A stretch of DNA of 64,000 bases from Companilactobacillus jidongensis (lineage in GTDB: Bacteria; Bacillota; Bacilli; Lactobacillales; Lactobacillaceae): assembly GCF_003946575.1 (NCBI RefSeq), contig NZ_RHOP01000012.1, positions 1 to 64,000 of the forward strand. The letters are read 5' to 3'. The position numbers were made by a program, and so were the translations under genes. Positions 51,764-60,291 of this stretch are shown here, piece by piece. Positions within the stretch are counted from its first letter, which is position 1. Every line of letters begins with the position of its first letter. The notes under the pieces were generated by a model. It saw nothing but the letters and a program-made list of their open reading frames with translations. It did no database searches and had not been told where the DNA came from.

Positions 51764-52084
51764 TTAGCTGCTAGTAGTTAGCTTGATTCCAATAATACTG
51801 ATTAGTAACAAGGCAATAAATATCCAAGTAATAGGTGAAACTTTGTCACCAAAAATGAAGAAGCCGACTAAAATCGAACCTAGCGCACCAATGCCAGTCC
51901 AAATTGGGTAAGCAATGCTTAATGGTAGAGTTTTGGTAGCCTTAGCTAGGAGTACAAAACTAATAACCATTCCAATTATGGTTAAGAGTGTAAAATTTAG
52001 TTTGGTGAATCCGTGGCTTAATTTCATCATTGAAGCCCAAATGACTTCAAACAATCCCGCAATAATTAAATAAATCCAATTCAT
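51764..52084 (-). CDS. SMR family efflux protein (SugE/Gdx- or EbrB-like)
   Basis: 106 residues, four membrane helices. The essential Glu is in AGLFEVIWASMMKLSHGFTK, and IAYPIWTGIGALGS is the SMR signature. Works as a dimer exporting cations (guanidinium-type or quaternary compounds) with protons. The GLFEV.WA..MK.S.G pattern is closer to the SugE/Gdx subgroup, but the substrate cannot be fixed. AATGGAGGT upstream; the leader has a strong hairpin. Confidence 0.92.
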   Translation of the reverse strand: MNWIYLIIAGLFEVIWASMMKLSHGFTKLNFTLLTIIGMVISFVLLAKATKTLPLSIAYPIWTGIGALGSILVGFFIFGDKVSPITWIFIALLLISIIGIKLTTSS

Positions 52085-52114
52085 AATAGTACCTCCATTT
52101 TTTTACAAAAAAAT

Positions 52115-52168
52115 AAAGTATCCCTAATAATTCCTTCTTTGGCCTAACGGAATTATTAAGAATACTTT
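52115..52168 (-). promoter_or_regulatory. Attenuator-like leader hairpin of the SMR gene
   Basis: Arms at 52115-52134 and 52149-52168 pair over about 20 positions, with T-runs on both strands. A second small hairpin ACACC-GCC-GGGTGT lies upstream in the leader (52175-52188). Between promoter and gene this would stop transcription unless relieved. Known guanidine riboswitch motifs were not recognised. Confidence 0.55.
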
Positions 52169-52249
52169 TTTAGTGACACCCGGCGGTGTATTGATTTATC
52201 ATAGAATAATACCACATTAAATATTTTATGGCTAGGGGATCGTTTAAGG

Positions 52250-52678
52250 ATGATTGAAAACATGACACTGGATGAAATTGATCAGGTCGCAAATATTTGG
52301 CTTGAGGGTAATTTGGATGCCCATAATTTTATTAGTGCAAAATATTGGAAGAGTAATTTGGAACAGGTTAAGCGTGAGTTTGTTGATGCCGAAGTCTATG
52401 TTTATAAAGTTGACGATGCTATTGCTGGATTTATTGGATTGAATGGCAACTACGTATCTGGAGTATTTATTAAACGTGAATATCGCAGTCAGGGAATTGG
52501 CAAGCAACTGTTTGATTATGCAAAGGAAAATCACGATGATTTATTAGTAAGTTGTTATGTCAAAAATTTCAAAGCATTAAACTTTTATCGCGTTAATGGA
52601 TTTTCTATTAAAGCAGAAGGACTTGACAAAGATACGGGTGAATCTGAAGTAACAATGATTTGGATGAAAAAAGACTGA
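52250..52678 (+). CDS. GNAT family N-acetyltransferase
   Basis: 142 residues. VFIKREYRSQGIGKQLFDYA is the acetyl-CoA-binding motif A and FKALNFYRVNGF motif B. Of the YjaB/YiaC-like size; substrate unknown. ATG at 52250 with AGGGGAT about 10 bases upstream. Convergent with the MFS gene across a shared terminator. Confidence 0.9.
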   Translation: MIENMTLDEIDQVANIWLEGNLDAHNFISAKYWKSNLEQVKREFVDAEVYVYKVDDAIAGFIGLNGNYVSGVFIKREYRSQGIGKQLFDYAKENHDDLLVSCYVKNFKALNFYRVNGFSIKAEGLDKDTGESEVTMIWMKKD

Positions 52679-52701
52679 GAAAGTTTTCTCAGTCTTTTTT
52701 T
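52665..52701. terminator. Shared bidirectional terminator
   Basis: AAAAAGACTGAGAAA pairs with TTTCTCAGTCTTTTT, with A- and T-runs on both sides; it serves the GNAT gene and the opposed MFS gene. Confidence 0.85.
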
Positions 52702-53884
52702 AGTCTTGCACTGTAGCAAGTGGGAAACGTTTAACAATAAATGTCAGTAGATATGAGGCTGCTAAGATAACCGCAACGACCATGTATGGATAATGTGTGT
52801 TCCAATCCATCAAAGCACCAGACATCAAAGGTCCAATGACATTACCAATACTAGTCAACGACATATTCATACCATTGATCAGACCCTGATTAGATTTACT
52901 TGATTTGGTTAACAAAGTTGTAATCGCAGGACGTAATAGGTCAAATGATGAGAAGATAATCAAAGTCGCAACAATAACTGACACATGTGAATGTGCTTGT
53001 GTGATCCAGAAAACACAAATGGCACTTAATAGGAAACAATAACTGATCAAACCAACTTCGCCGATCTTATTGATAAGCCAATTGAAGGCAGCAACTTGCA
53101 ATATTAACGAAATAATACCATTAAGTGTCAATACTAATGCAATCGTTCCCAATCCAAAATCGAAAACTTGGTTTACGTAAATACTGTAGATACTTTCAAA
53201 TCCTTGAAGTCCAAATGATGAGACTAAGATCATTCCGAAGAGCACAACCATTGGAACAGTTAAAATAGACATAATAGAAGATTTATTTTTGTTGAGTTTG
53301 GCCTCTTCCTTTTGTTCAACTTCAATTGTTTCTTTACCTTCTTTAAGAAAAATCTGTGTGAAGATGCAACTGGTGATGGCAAGAACACCAGCAACCCAAA
53401 ATGGTGTCTTGTAACTGATACCAGCCAGGATGCCACCAAGTCCAGGGCCTAAGATCAGTCCACCACTAAAAGCAGCCGACAACCAGCCAATAACTTTGGC
53501 ACGTTCCTTTAATGTTGTTAAGTCAGAGCCAAGTGCCATTGAAGTAGGAATAACCATGGCCGCAGAAAGTCCACCAATAATACGTGATAGGTTGAACATT
53601 GGTAGTGTTGTTGCAATTGCAAAAATAAATTCTGAGATCATATAAGTAAATAGTCCAAAGACAATGACTGGTTTACGACCAATTTTATCTGACATTCTAC
53701 CTACGATAGGTGAGGCTACAAATTGTGCAAAAGCAAATAATGAAGTCATGACCCCCATTTGTGATGTTGTATAATGAAACTCATTTTTGATGAATGGTGT
53801 AACTGGAATGACTAATCCGATTCCCAAACAAATCAAAAAGTTACTAAATATTAAAATATAAATGGATTTTCTGTTTTTTTCCAT
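52700..53884 (-). CDS. MFS drug exporter, TetA/NorA-like
   Basis: 394 residues, 12 membrane helices. GRMSDKIGRKPVIVFG is the MFS loop 2-3 motif A, and SGGLILGPGLGGILAG matches the drug:H+ antiporter motif C. Probably exports drugs or lipophilic cations; substrate unknown. AGGGGGA upstream; the leader contains a terminator-like hairpin. Confidence 0.93.
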   Translation of the reverse strand: MEKNRKSIYILIFSNFLICLGIGLVIPVTPFIKNEFHYTTSQMGVMTSLFAFAQFVASPIVGRMSDKIGRKPVIVFGLFTYMISEFIFAIATTLPMFNLSRIIGGLSAAMVIPTSMALGSDLTTLKERAKVIGWLSAAFSGGLILGPGLGGILAGISYKTPFWVAGVLAITSCIFTQIFLKEGKETIEVEQKEEAKLNKNKSSIMSILTVPMVVLFGMILVSSFGLQGFESIYSIYVNQVFDFGLGTIALVLTLNGIISLILQVAAFNWLINKIGEVGLISYCFLLSAICVFWITQAHSHVSVIVATLIIFSSFDLLRPAITTLLTKSSKSNQGLINGMNMSLTSIGNVIGPLMSGALMDWNTHYPYMVVAVILAASYLLTFIVKRFPLATVQD

Positions 53885-53920
53885 GTTAATCCCCCTCTCA
53901 AAGCCACGCTAAAAACGCTT

Positions 53921-53955
53921 AAAAAAAACCACCGCCGTGGTTGGCGATAGTTTTT
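53921..53955 (-). promoter_or_regulatory. Attenuator-like leader of the MFS gene
   Basis: Read leftward: AACCAC-GGCG-GTGGTT followed by TTTTTT inside the 5' leader. An upstream ATCGCC can instead pair with GGCGGT, which gives a possible antiterminator. Confidence 0.5.
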
Positions 53956-54040
53956 ATTAGTTCAGTTCATCGTAGATGATTATTGTCAAAAAAGCAATAT
54001 ATTGTTTATATTTTCGTAATGATATTAATTATAATAAACA

Positions 54041-54080
54041 AAAAGGCCATCTCCATTCGAAGTTCCCGGAGATAGCCTAT
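54041..54080 (-). terminator. Terminator of the DUF3862-like gene
   Basis: AGGCTATCTCC pairs with GGAGATGGCCT (leftward reading), followed by TTTTTG. Confidence 0.8.
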
Positions 54081-54154
54081 ACTGATTCCACCAGAAAGAA
54101 TTGTACCATTGTGATTATTGATGTAATCAAATATTAAGAAAATTTAAAAAATCC

Positions 54155-54868
54155 TTATTTAACACCACTTTGAGTTTGTTCAGTAACTTTATCGTTAGTA
54201 AAAGTGATAACGATTTTGGCTCCAGAATCACCCTTGATATCAGAGGTATAAGTTAGCTTATTGATAGATGTTCCGTTCACTGAGGAATCGTCATAAGCAT
54301 TGGGTTGACCCAGTATTTTTTCGATATCGGCAGTACTTTGGTCACTTTCGATTTGAGCATACTTTTGAATATCAATTTTACTATCACGTTTTACTTTCAA
54401 GCCCGATATTGTCTTACTTATAGCGTGATTGTTGGCAAATCCAACTGAAACCGATGAACCTGATTCAGCATTGGCGACTTTATCCCAAGTTTGAACATCG
54501 ACGTCAATACCTTGAACATTACTAGTTGAGTGACTAGTTGGTGTGCCAAAGATTGGTTTGATAGTATCCCATGAAGTTCCGTTATCAGAATCTAAGGCAA
54601 TATTATTGAATTGGTCCAAGGTTATGCCATCACTAGCTGAATTAGATGTGGATTTTTTCTTAGTGGCTGATTTAGATTTTTCAACTTTTTCCGTTTTATT
54701 TTTGTCACTGGTATTGTTGCTTTTATTGTTTATGTAACCAAATAATCCGAATCCCACTCCGGCAATGACTATTAAAGCAATGATCAACCAAAACCACCAT
54801 TTTTTAAAAAATGGTTTTTTGCGTGATCTGCGAAGTGACATTCTAGACATGTTTGAATTATTATTCAT
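54155..54868 (-). CDS. DUF3862-like membrane-anchored protein
   Basis: 237 residues. Basic N-terminus, a membrane helix at about 27-49 (WWFWLIIALIVIAGVGFGLF), a Lys/Ser/Thr linker and two similar external modules (ITLDQFNNIAL..GTSWDTIKPIFGTP and DIQKYAQIESDQSTADIEKILGQP). Each recalls BLIP/DUF3862-type folds. A paralogue lies at 62297. AGGGGTAG upstream. Function unknown. Confidence 0.75.
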   Translation of the reverse strand: MNNNSNMSRMSLRRSRKKPFFKKWWFWLIIALIVIAGVGFGLFGYINNKSNNTSDKNKTEKVEKSKSATKKKSTSNSASDGITLDQFNNIALDSDNGTSWDTIKPIFGTPTSHSTSNVQGIDVDVQTWDKVANAESGSSVSVGFANNHAISKTISGLKVKRDSKIDIQKYAQIESDQSTADIEKILGQPNAYDDSSVNGTSINKLTYTSDIKGDSGAKIVITFTNDKVTEQTQSGVK

Positions 54869-55020
54869 TTTTCTACCCCTGACCCTAAGTTGGTTATATA
54901 TATGTATCTATAATACCAATTTTTTTTATTAAATTTTAGTTTTTAGTATTTATTAAAGAAAACTCAAAAATTAAAAAAAGGAAGTCTGATGAAACACGTT
55001 TGATTTCTGAGTATAACGTA

Positions 55021-55058
55021 AAAAAACCCCCGTATTTACTATCGTAAATGCAGGGATT
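55021..55058 (-). terminator. Terminator of the NADH oxidase gene
   Basis: CCCTGCATTTAC-GATA-GTAAATACGGGGG followed by TTTTTT, read leftward. Confidence 0.85.
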
Positions 55059-55070
55059 TATTTAGATATT

Positions 55071-56441
55071 CTAAAATTTATCTTCATGTAAAGCATGTTG
55101 TGCGGCCAAGTTTAACAAACTCCATTGACGGTCAAAACCTGGTTGGAAGAAGAAGTCCGCATCAGCTAAATCTTCAAGACTCAATTTGTTCTCAATTGCT
55201 AATGCTAAGACGTTACCTTGTGCAGTGATGTCGTACTTGGATAGTACAGCTCCACCTAAGATTTGATGGTTATCGGGATTATATGCTAAGTATACGTGAA
55301 CCTTGGTATTACCTTTATCAGCAGGTACGTAGATTGGACGTAGGGTATCGCTGTAGAAAGATGTGGAAATATTTACGCCGGCACGTTTGGCAGTGAATGA
55401 ATTCAAGCCACTTTCGGCAAAGTGATAATCGAAAACGCTGAGAGCAGATGAACCGACAACACCTTTGAATGGTACAGCTGGTGTATCTTCGAATAGGTGG
55501 CTGATAACGTATCTTGCTTCACGACGTACAACGGTTGCCAAAGCAATTGGTACGTGAGTTTCGGCAGGGATGGAATAGGCAAGTGTGGCATCACCCATTG
55601 CGTATACATCTGGCACGTTAGTACGTAAGTATTCATCAGTCTTGATCCAGCCACGATCATCTAGATCAACGACACCTTTGAGCCAGTCAGTATTTGGTTT
55701 AACACCGGCAGCCTGAATTACCAAGTCAGTTGGGTATTCACCAGTTTTAGTTTTAACAGCAGTGACTTTATCTTCACCAACATATTCTTTAAGTTGAGCA
55801 TTCATGACCACATCAACGCCATTTTTAACGAGATGCTTTTCTAGGATAGAAGTCATGTCTTCGTCAAGATATGTACCAAGTGGACGGTCGATAACGTCCA
55901 TCAAAGTGACTTCTTTACCAGCTTTAGTTGCGGCCTCAGCGGCTTCGATACCGATATAACCAGCTCCAACAACGGTAATGTGTTTAGTTTCGGGATCATT
56001 TAACTTTGCTTTGATCTTAGTTGCCCAGTCGTATCCACGCATAAGGTAAACATTTTCTAGATTATTTCCGGGAATAGGGAGTGACTTAGGAGTTACTCCA
56101 GAACTCAAAATCAATTTGTCATATTCATAGTCTTTAGATTCATTAGTTGTTGAATCTAGTACAGATACAGTTTTGTCATCAGCATTTATTTTTTGAACAA
56201 GATGATTGTTCATGATATGAACATTTTCTTGTGGGAAACTCTTCTCGCTGAAGTTTCTAACGTCGTTAACATCTGTGACACTATCTTCCAAGAATAGTTC
56301 CATTCCACATGACATGAACGAAATGAAATCACCTGCTTCAAACAAAGTGATATCCACATCATCGTAGCGATTCAATAATTCAATGATTGATTGATGACCA
56401 CCATGTGATGCTCCAACAATAACGATTTTCTTCTTTGACAT
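55071..56441 (-). CDS. FAD-dependent NADH oxidase / NADH peroxidase family
   Basis: 456 residues. FAD site IVIVGASHGGHQS, redox Cys45 in SFMSCGMELF, NAD site VVGAGYIGIEAAEAA, second FAD motif VYAMGDATLA. It reduces oxygen (or peroxide) with NADH and regenerates NAD+. Nox and Npr cannot be told apart by eye. The start at 56441 follows GGGAGG; the frame is open to 56498. Monocistronic with terminator. Confidence 0.93.
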   Translation of the reverse strand: MSKKKIVIVGASHGGHQSIIELLNRYDDVDITLFEAGDFISFMSCGMELFLEDSVTDVNDVRNFSEKSFPQENVHIMNNHLVQKINADDKTVSVLDSTTNESKDYEYDKLILSSGVTPKSLPIPGNNLENVYLMRGYDWATKIKAKLNDPETKHITVVGAGYIGIEAAEAATKAGKEVTLMDVIDRPLGTYLDEDMTSILEKHLVKNGVDVVMNAQLKEYVGEDKVTAVKTKTGEYPTDLVIQAAGVKPNTDWLKGVVDLDDRGWIKTDEYLRTNVPDVYAMGDATLAYSIPAETHVPIALATVVRREARYVISHLFEDTPAVPFKGVVGSSALSVFDYHFAESGLNSFTAKRAGVNISTSFYSDTLRPIYVPADKGNTKVHVYLAYNPDNHQILGGAVLSKYDITAQGNVLALAIENKLSLEDLADADFFFQPGFDRQWSLLNLAAQHALHEDKF

Positions 56442-56578
56442 ACAAAAACCTCCCGTGAATTTATAAAAATAATTGTAATTAAATACAAACTCCAACATAA
56501 GGGTATGTCATTTCGAAAGCGTTATCAACATATTAATTGTATATTGTGTAACTTGAGCCGAATTATAGGAATGTGATT

Positions 56579-57064
56579 TTATTGATTGTAAGTGTCGCGT
56601 GGAGCCATTTGTTTGATAGTTTCACCTTGATAAAGATTTTTGCCAAGATGATTTTCTGCATTATCATCGTATAAGTATACGGAAGTAATGCCATTATCAG
56701 TATTATCGACCCTAATGTATTTTGCATCAGTAGTTTTCCAAGTGTAAGTCATACCGAGCCCATCAATATAAGCAGATGAATACATGCTACCGACATACTT
56801 TTGAATAGTTTGTGAGTCTTGCTGTCCGAAAGCTTGTGCTGCACGATCGATGAAAGTCTGTTCTTCTTCTGGTGTACGTTTTTCAGTTACAGTTTTTTCT
56901 TTTTTGGGAGTTTTACTTGTCTTTTTCGTTATTTTAGCAATTTTAGTATTATCATTTTTAGAAACATTTTGATTATTTTGAACGAAATAAACTCCGACTG
57001 TTCCAATGACAATGAATGTAAGCAACCAAAACCACCATTGCTGGAAAATTTGTTTATTCGCCAT
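56579..57064 (-). CDS. Membrane-anchored protein co-transcribed with ArsR gene
   Basis: 161 residues. Membrane helix at about 9-28 ([19 protein letters not shown]), a Lys/Thr-rich linker and an external domain ([35 protein letters not shown]). The ATG at 57064 overlaps the ArsR stop by 11 bases, so translation is coupled. The KWWFWL anchor style is shared with the DUF3862-like genes nearby. A role in metal stress is inferred only from the operon. Confidence 0.7.
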   Translation of the reverse strand: MANKQIFQQWWFWLLTFIVIGTVGVYFVQNNQNVSKNDNTKIAKITKKTSKTPKKEKTVTEKRTPEEEQTFIDRAAQAFGQQDSQTIQKYVGSMYSSAYIDGLGMTYTWKTTDAKYIRVDNTDNGITSVYLYDDNAENHLGKNLYQGETIKQMAPRDTYNQ

Positions 57065-57380
57065 GTTTTTTACCGCGCATGACATGGTCAGCATGTTCTA
57101 GAGTTTCATTGATAACGTCCAAAATATGTGGATCACTTAATTTGTAATAATTGGCTTTGCCGATTTTTTGTGAGCTAACTAATTGGTATTGTCGCAAAAG
57201 TGCTAGTTGATGAGAAACAGCTGACTGTTCAATGCCTAATAAATCAACAATTTCACTGACATTCATTTCCTTTTGCTCGAGGATATTGAGCATTTGTAAT
57301 CGAATAGGATTATTAAGAATCTTCATTATTTTCTGTGACTCTGCTAATAGCTTGGGTTCGATTAATTTTACGTTGTTCAA
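57054..57380 (-). CDS. ArsR/SmtB family metal-sensing repressor (CzrA-like)
   Basis: 108 residues. Winged helix with [18 protein letters not shown] as recognition helix. The last helix shows D83, H85, H96 and H99 (DPH...HADH), exactly the spacing of the alpha5 site of CzrA, which binds Zn(II)/Co(II). It likely represses both this operon and the divergent cadD-like gene through the 36-bp palindrome. Confidence 0.92.
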   Translation of the reverse strand: MNNVKLIEPKLLAESQKIMKILNNPIRLQMLNILEQKEMNVSEIVDLLGIEQSAVSHQLALLRQYQLVSSQKIGKANYYKLSDPHILDVINETLEHADHVMRGKKHGE

Positions 57381-57404
57381 AGTAACGCCTCCTACATATG
57401 TTGA

Positions 57405-57440
57405 TTATTTCATATGATAATATTATCATATGAAATAATT
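57405..57440. promoter_or_regulatory. 36-bp perfect palindromic operator
   Basis: Left arm ATTATTTCATATGATAAT, right arm its exact reverse complement, centred between 57422 and 57423. Each arm contains TCATATGA. It fills the divergent region between the ArsR and CadD-like genes; the size fits two adjacent ArsR dimers. Confidence 0.88.
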
Positions 57441-57457
57441 TGAAACGAGGTAATAAA

Positions 57458-58054
57458 ATGATAAAAGCAATTTTAACTGGTGTTACAGCTTATATATCTA
57501 CTAGTATAGACTATTTAATAATTTTGATGGTTATCTTTGGAGCGACCAAACCAAATCAGAAGTGGTTGGTATATTTTGGAGATATTTTGGGAACCTCAAT
57601 CTTAGTAATCAGTAGTTTGATTATGGCATTTGTTCTAGGTTTTATACCTGAAGAATGGGTACTTGGTTTGTTGGGATTGATTCCGATATTTATGGGAATT
57701 AAGTTATTGTTCTTTGGCGAAAGTGATGACGACGATGTCGTTGCAAGTGGAATGAAGAAAAAATCAAATGTGATTTTAAATGTGGCTTTGATAACAATTG
57801 CGACTTGTGGTGCCGATAATATTGGAATTTATGTTCCAATATTTGTCCAATCTAGTTTGAGTACTTTGATAATAATATTGATTACATTCTTTTTTATGCT
57901 GACATTGTTCTGTTATATTGGTTACTTGTTAGTTAGAATACCAAAAGTTGCGGATGTCTTAGAAAAGTGGGGAAGATATATTACTTCAATTGTTTATATT
58001 ATTCTTGGATTGTTTATATTGATTGAAGGTGGAACCTTTGCACACATTTTTTAG
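57458..58054 (+). CDS. CadD-like cadmium resistance transporter
   Basis: 198 residues, about six membrane helices. TAYISTSIDYLIILMVIFG, FGDILGTSILV and IATCGADNIGIYVPIF are typical of the CadD/LysE-type cadmium exporters. The start at 57458 follows AACGAGGTAATAAA. Divergent from an ArsR gene with a Zn/Co-type site, so zinc or cadmium induction is likely. Confidence 0.9.
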   Translation: MIKAILTGVTAYISTSIDYLIILMVIFGATKPNQKWLVYFGDILGTSILVISSLIMAFVLGFIPEEWVLGLLGLIPIFMGIKLLFFGESDDDDVVASGMKKKSNVILNVALITIATCGADNIGIYVPIFVQSSLSTLIIILITFFFMLTLFCYIGYLLVRIPKVADVLEKWGRYITSIVYIILGLFILIEGGTFAHIF

Positions 58055-58139
58055 ATGATATATCGATGATTATTATTTGTTTGATATTGATACTTGTATT
58101 GGAATTTTTTTTGAAATCAAAATAGGGATGTAGACTTAT

Positions 58140-58664
58140 CTAAACTTGCTCATAATTTGATGTGTGGACTAAATTTGCAACAACTTGTCCCATTCTTTCA
58201 GGAGAATCAGGATTTGGTTCTTGAATCCAGACAATAAGTAATCGAGTCAGTCCACCAATTGTGAACGCAGTTGCATATGAATCCGGTAGTGCAGGAGTGA
58301 TCACACGTTGAATTAGTAATTCAGTAAAACAGCGTTCGAATGTGCTCTGAACTAAATTTAGCTCACCATTGACAATAAAGATACCTAGTGATTGGGCATC
58401 TGTTTGAATTACCTTAAAAAACATCGTGCAGGTATCTTGTGAGTCATTGGCATGATATTTTTTGACTAAGCGAAGGAATCGATTAAATAAATATAATATA
58501 TGTGAACGGATGATATCGTCGTAAGTCTGGTAGTGTCGATAAAAGTACATCCTTGACACACCAGCCTGCCGTGTTAATTGTGATACTGAGATCATACTCA
58601 AAGGGGTTGTTTTGTGTAATTCACTAAGTGTATTAAAAAGTAATTGCTCTTTAGATTCGACCAT
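58140..58664 (-). CDS. TetR family regulator
   Basis: 174 residues. N-terminal helix-turn-helix (SMISVSQLTRQAGVSRMYFY RHYQ), C-terminal ligand domain of the short TetR_C type. Divergent from the 7-TM gene with one palindrome between them, so it most likely controls itself and that gene. AAGGAGAAAG upstream. Confidence 0.9.
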   Translation of the reverse strand: MVESKEQLLFNTLSELHKTTPLSMISVSQLTRQAGVSRMYFYRHYQTYDDIIRSHILYLFNRFLRLVKKYHANDSQDTCTMFFKVIQTDAQSLGIFIVNGELNLVQSTFERCFTELLIQRVITPALPDSYATAFTIGGLTRLLIVWIQEPNPDSPERMGQVVANLVHTSNYEQV

Positions 58665-58678
58665 TCTTTCTCCTTCAA

Positions 58679-58706
58679 TGTGACAATGTTAATGCAAACT
58701 GTCACA
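58679..58706. promoter_or_regulatory. TetR-type operator
   Basis: TGTGACA (58679) and TGTCACA (58700) form an inverted repeat over 28 bases in the divergent region. Confidence 0.72.
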
Positions 58707-58771
58707 CAATCCTATTCAATTTCATCCTTCGCCTGTACACTTGGAAATATCAAGAAATAAGGAGTGGAAGG

Positions 58772-59452
58772 ATGAATAATATATTACCGTTAATTAGTGG
58801 GATTGCATGGACAATCACATACTCAGCATTAGTATACCGTGGATTTAAGGATAAGATACCGGGAATGCCTTTAGCGGCATTATGCTTGAATTTTGCATGG
58901 GAAACGACATTTGCTTATATTTATCCACCAGCGGGATCACTTATGACAACTGTTATCAATGCCGTTTGGATGATTCTGGATATTGGCATTGTAGTTTCAA
59001 TGATCAAATTTGGACCGAGAGATTACGGAAAACGATTCGGTATTAGTAAAAATATCTTCTATTTGATGTTAGTAATAGGAATGGTCGTTTCGTTTGGAAT
59101 TATGGTTACAGGGGCTAAGTATTTCGTTGGTTTGCCTTCATTTCATCAGAATACCTTTGAGGTTGCGAAGTTTATTGCATTTACTCAGAACTTGATTATG
59201 AGTATTCTATTTTTGAGTCAGTTCTATCAAAGAAAACAAGTGGATAATCCAATCAAAGGCCAGTCATTTACAATTGCCATCACTAAGTGCATTGGGACCG
59301 GTTTGACTGTTGGAATTGCTGCAGCATTTCGTGATTCAACGGGTTTCATGGCGGTACTGATTGTGCCCACGATTATTTGTGATTTTTGGTATATCGGTGT
59401 TATTTACCGTGAATTAAGGGCACAAGGTATTAATCCATTAAGACGTTTTTAG
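58772..59452 (+). CDS. 7-TM protein resembling transmembrane terpene cyclases
   Basis: 226 residues with seven predicted membrane helices. NFAWETTFAYIYPP (Glu44) and CDFWYIGVIYREL (Asp204) correspond to the acidic residues and motifs of the Pyr4/PaxB family of membrane-bound terpene cyclases, as recalled; bacterial members are annotated but mostly uncharacterised. No prenyltransferase gene is visible nearby, so the activity is open. AAGGAGTGGAAGG upstream; probably regulated by the TetR gene. Confidence 0.65.
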   Translation: MNNILPLISGIAWTITYSALVYRGFKDKIPGMPLAALCLNFAWETTFAYIYPPAGSLMTTVINAVWMILDIGIVVSMIKFGPRDYGKRFGISKNIFYLMLVIGMVVSFGIMVTGAKYFVGLPSFHQNTFEVAKFIAFTQNLIMSILFLSQFYQRKQVDNPIKGQSFTIAITKCIGTGLTVGIAAAFRDSTGFMAVLIVPTIICDFWYIGVIYRELRAQGINPLRRF

Positions 59453-59763
59453 TTAGGAAATCTAAGAAGATTTTGTACTGATGCTTTTGACTGTTAAGTA
59501 ATAAAAAACAAGGGATGCAAGGAACACCCCCTTCATTGTATTCAATTATTGAGCTGATGCGCAGGACGTACCTACAAAATGTGTAAATATTAAGATGCCC
59601 ACTTTTGAATATCAATTTTTATTTATTCTTATGATTTGATATAAATAAAAAGTCATCACATTAAATGTGATGACTAACGCCCGCCCAGTAAATTATTTTT
59701 TGACTACCAAATTGACTACCATAAACATGTATTTTTACGATTCTTAAAATTATCAATAAAAAC
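59453..59763. other. Intergenic stretch with hairpins and direct repeats
   Basis: No convincing gene. An eleven-pair stem AGTCATCACAT/ATGTGATGACT (59651-59675) followed by a leftward T-run is a terminator. TTGACTACCA occurs twice (59700 and 59712), resembling integrase arm sites. Confidence 0.45.
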
Positions 59764-59817
59764 AAATAACCAGTCATATCAGTGCTTTCAGCACTTAATA
59801 TAACTGGTTATTTTTTG
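59764..59817. terminator. Bidirectional terminator behind ssrA
   Basis: A long stem formed by ATAACCAGT...AGTGCT and AGCACT...ACTGGTTAT, with T-runs on both sides. Confidence 0.8.
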
Positions 59818-59822
59818 CTTAG

Positions 59823-60187
59823 TGGAGATGAGGGGAATCGAACCCCTGTCCAAGCGTAATGCTATGTAAACTTCTACACTCATAGTTGTACTATTTAGAA
59901 TTTCGCCACTATGAACGCCGCACAACTTGGCTAGCCATAGCGGCTAACCCCGATTAATCTCTTTTTAACTTGTTCAGGCTGGACAAATCAAACGTAGCTC
60001 AATTAATTTGAGACCCGGCTCTGACCCTTGAGCAAAATCAGACGGATCACGACTAGACTGTTTTTAGGCAGCTAGTGCGTAAGAATTATTATTTTTTGCA
60101 GTTATAATAAACTGTGTGTTTTTCCGGAACACGAAAACCGAAGTGCAGCCTACACGCTATCACACATGTCGAATCCAGAACATCCCC
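59823..60187 (-). ncRNA. ssrA: Transfer-messenger RNA
   Basis: The 5' end GGGGATGTTCTGG and 3' end CATCTCCA form the tRNA-like acceptor; the T-arm GGGGTTCGATTCCCC is at 59831-59848. The tag reading frame (60099-60064, leftward) gives AKNNNSYALAA and a stop. It rescues stalled ribosomes with SmpB. CCA is not encoded. The tag fits Lactobacillales. Confidence 0.96.
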
Positions 60188-60291
60188 AAAATGTTCCTTA
60201 CTATAATAACGAATTTATAATGATTTAGCAAATGAATAGTATCCTTTGCATGTTATTATTATATTAGTAGAAGGAATACGAGGGAAATTAT

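Noticed and set aside
52110-52192. Guanidine-I/II/III riboswitch before the SMR gene
   Set aside because: None of the conserved ykkC, mini-ykkC or ykkC-III motifs I know could be found, so only a generic attenuator is claimed.
59430-59615. Leftward ORF behind the 7-TM gene
   Set aside because: No ribosome site and low-complexity composition; treated as intergenic.
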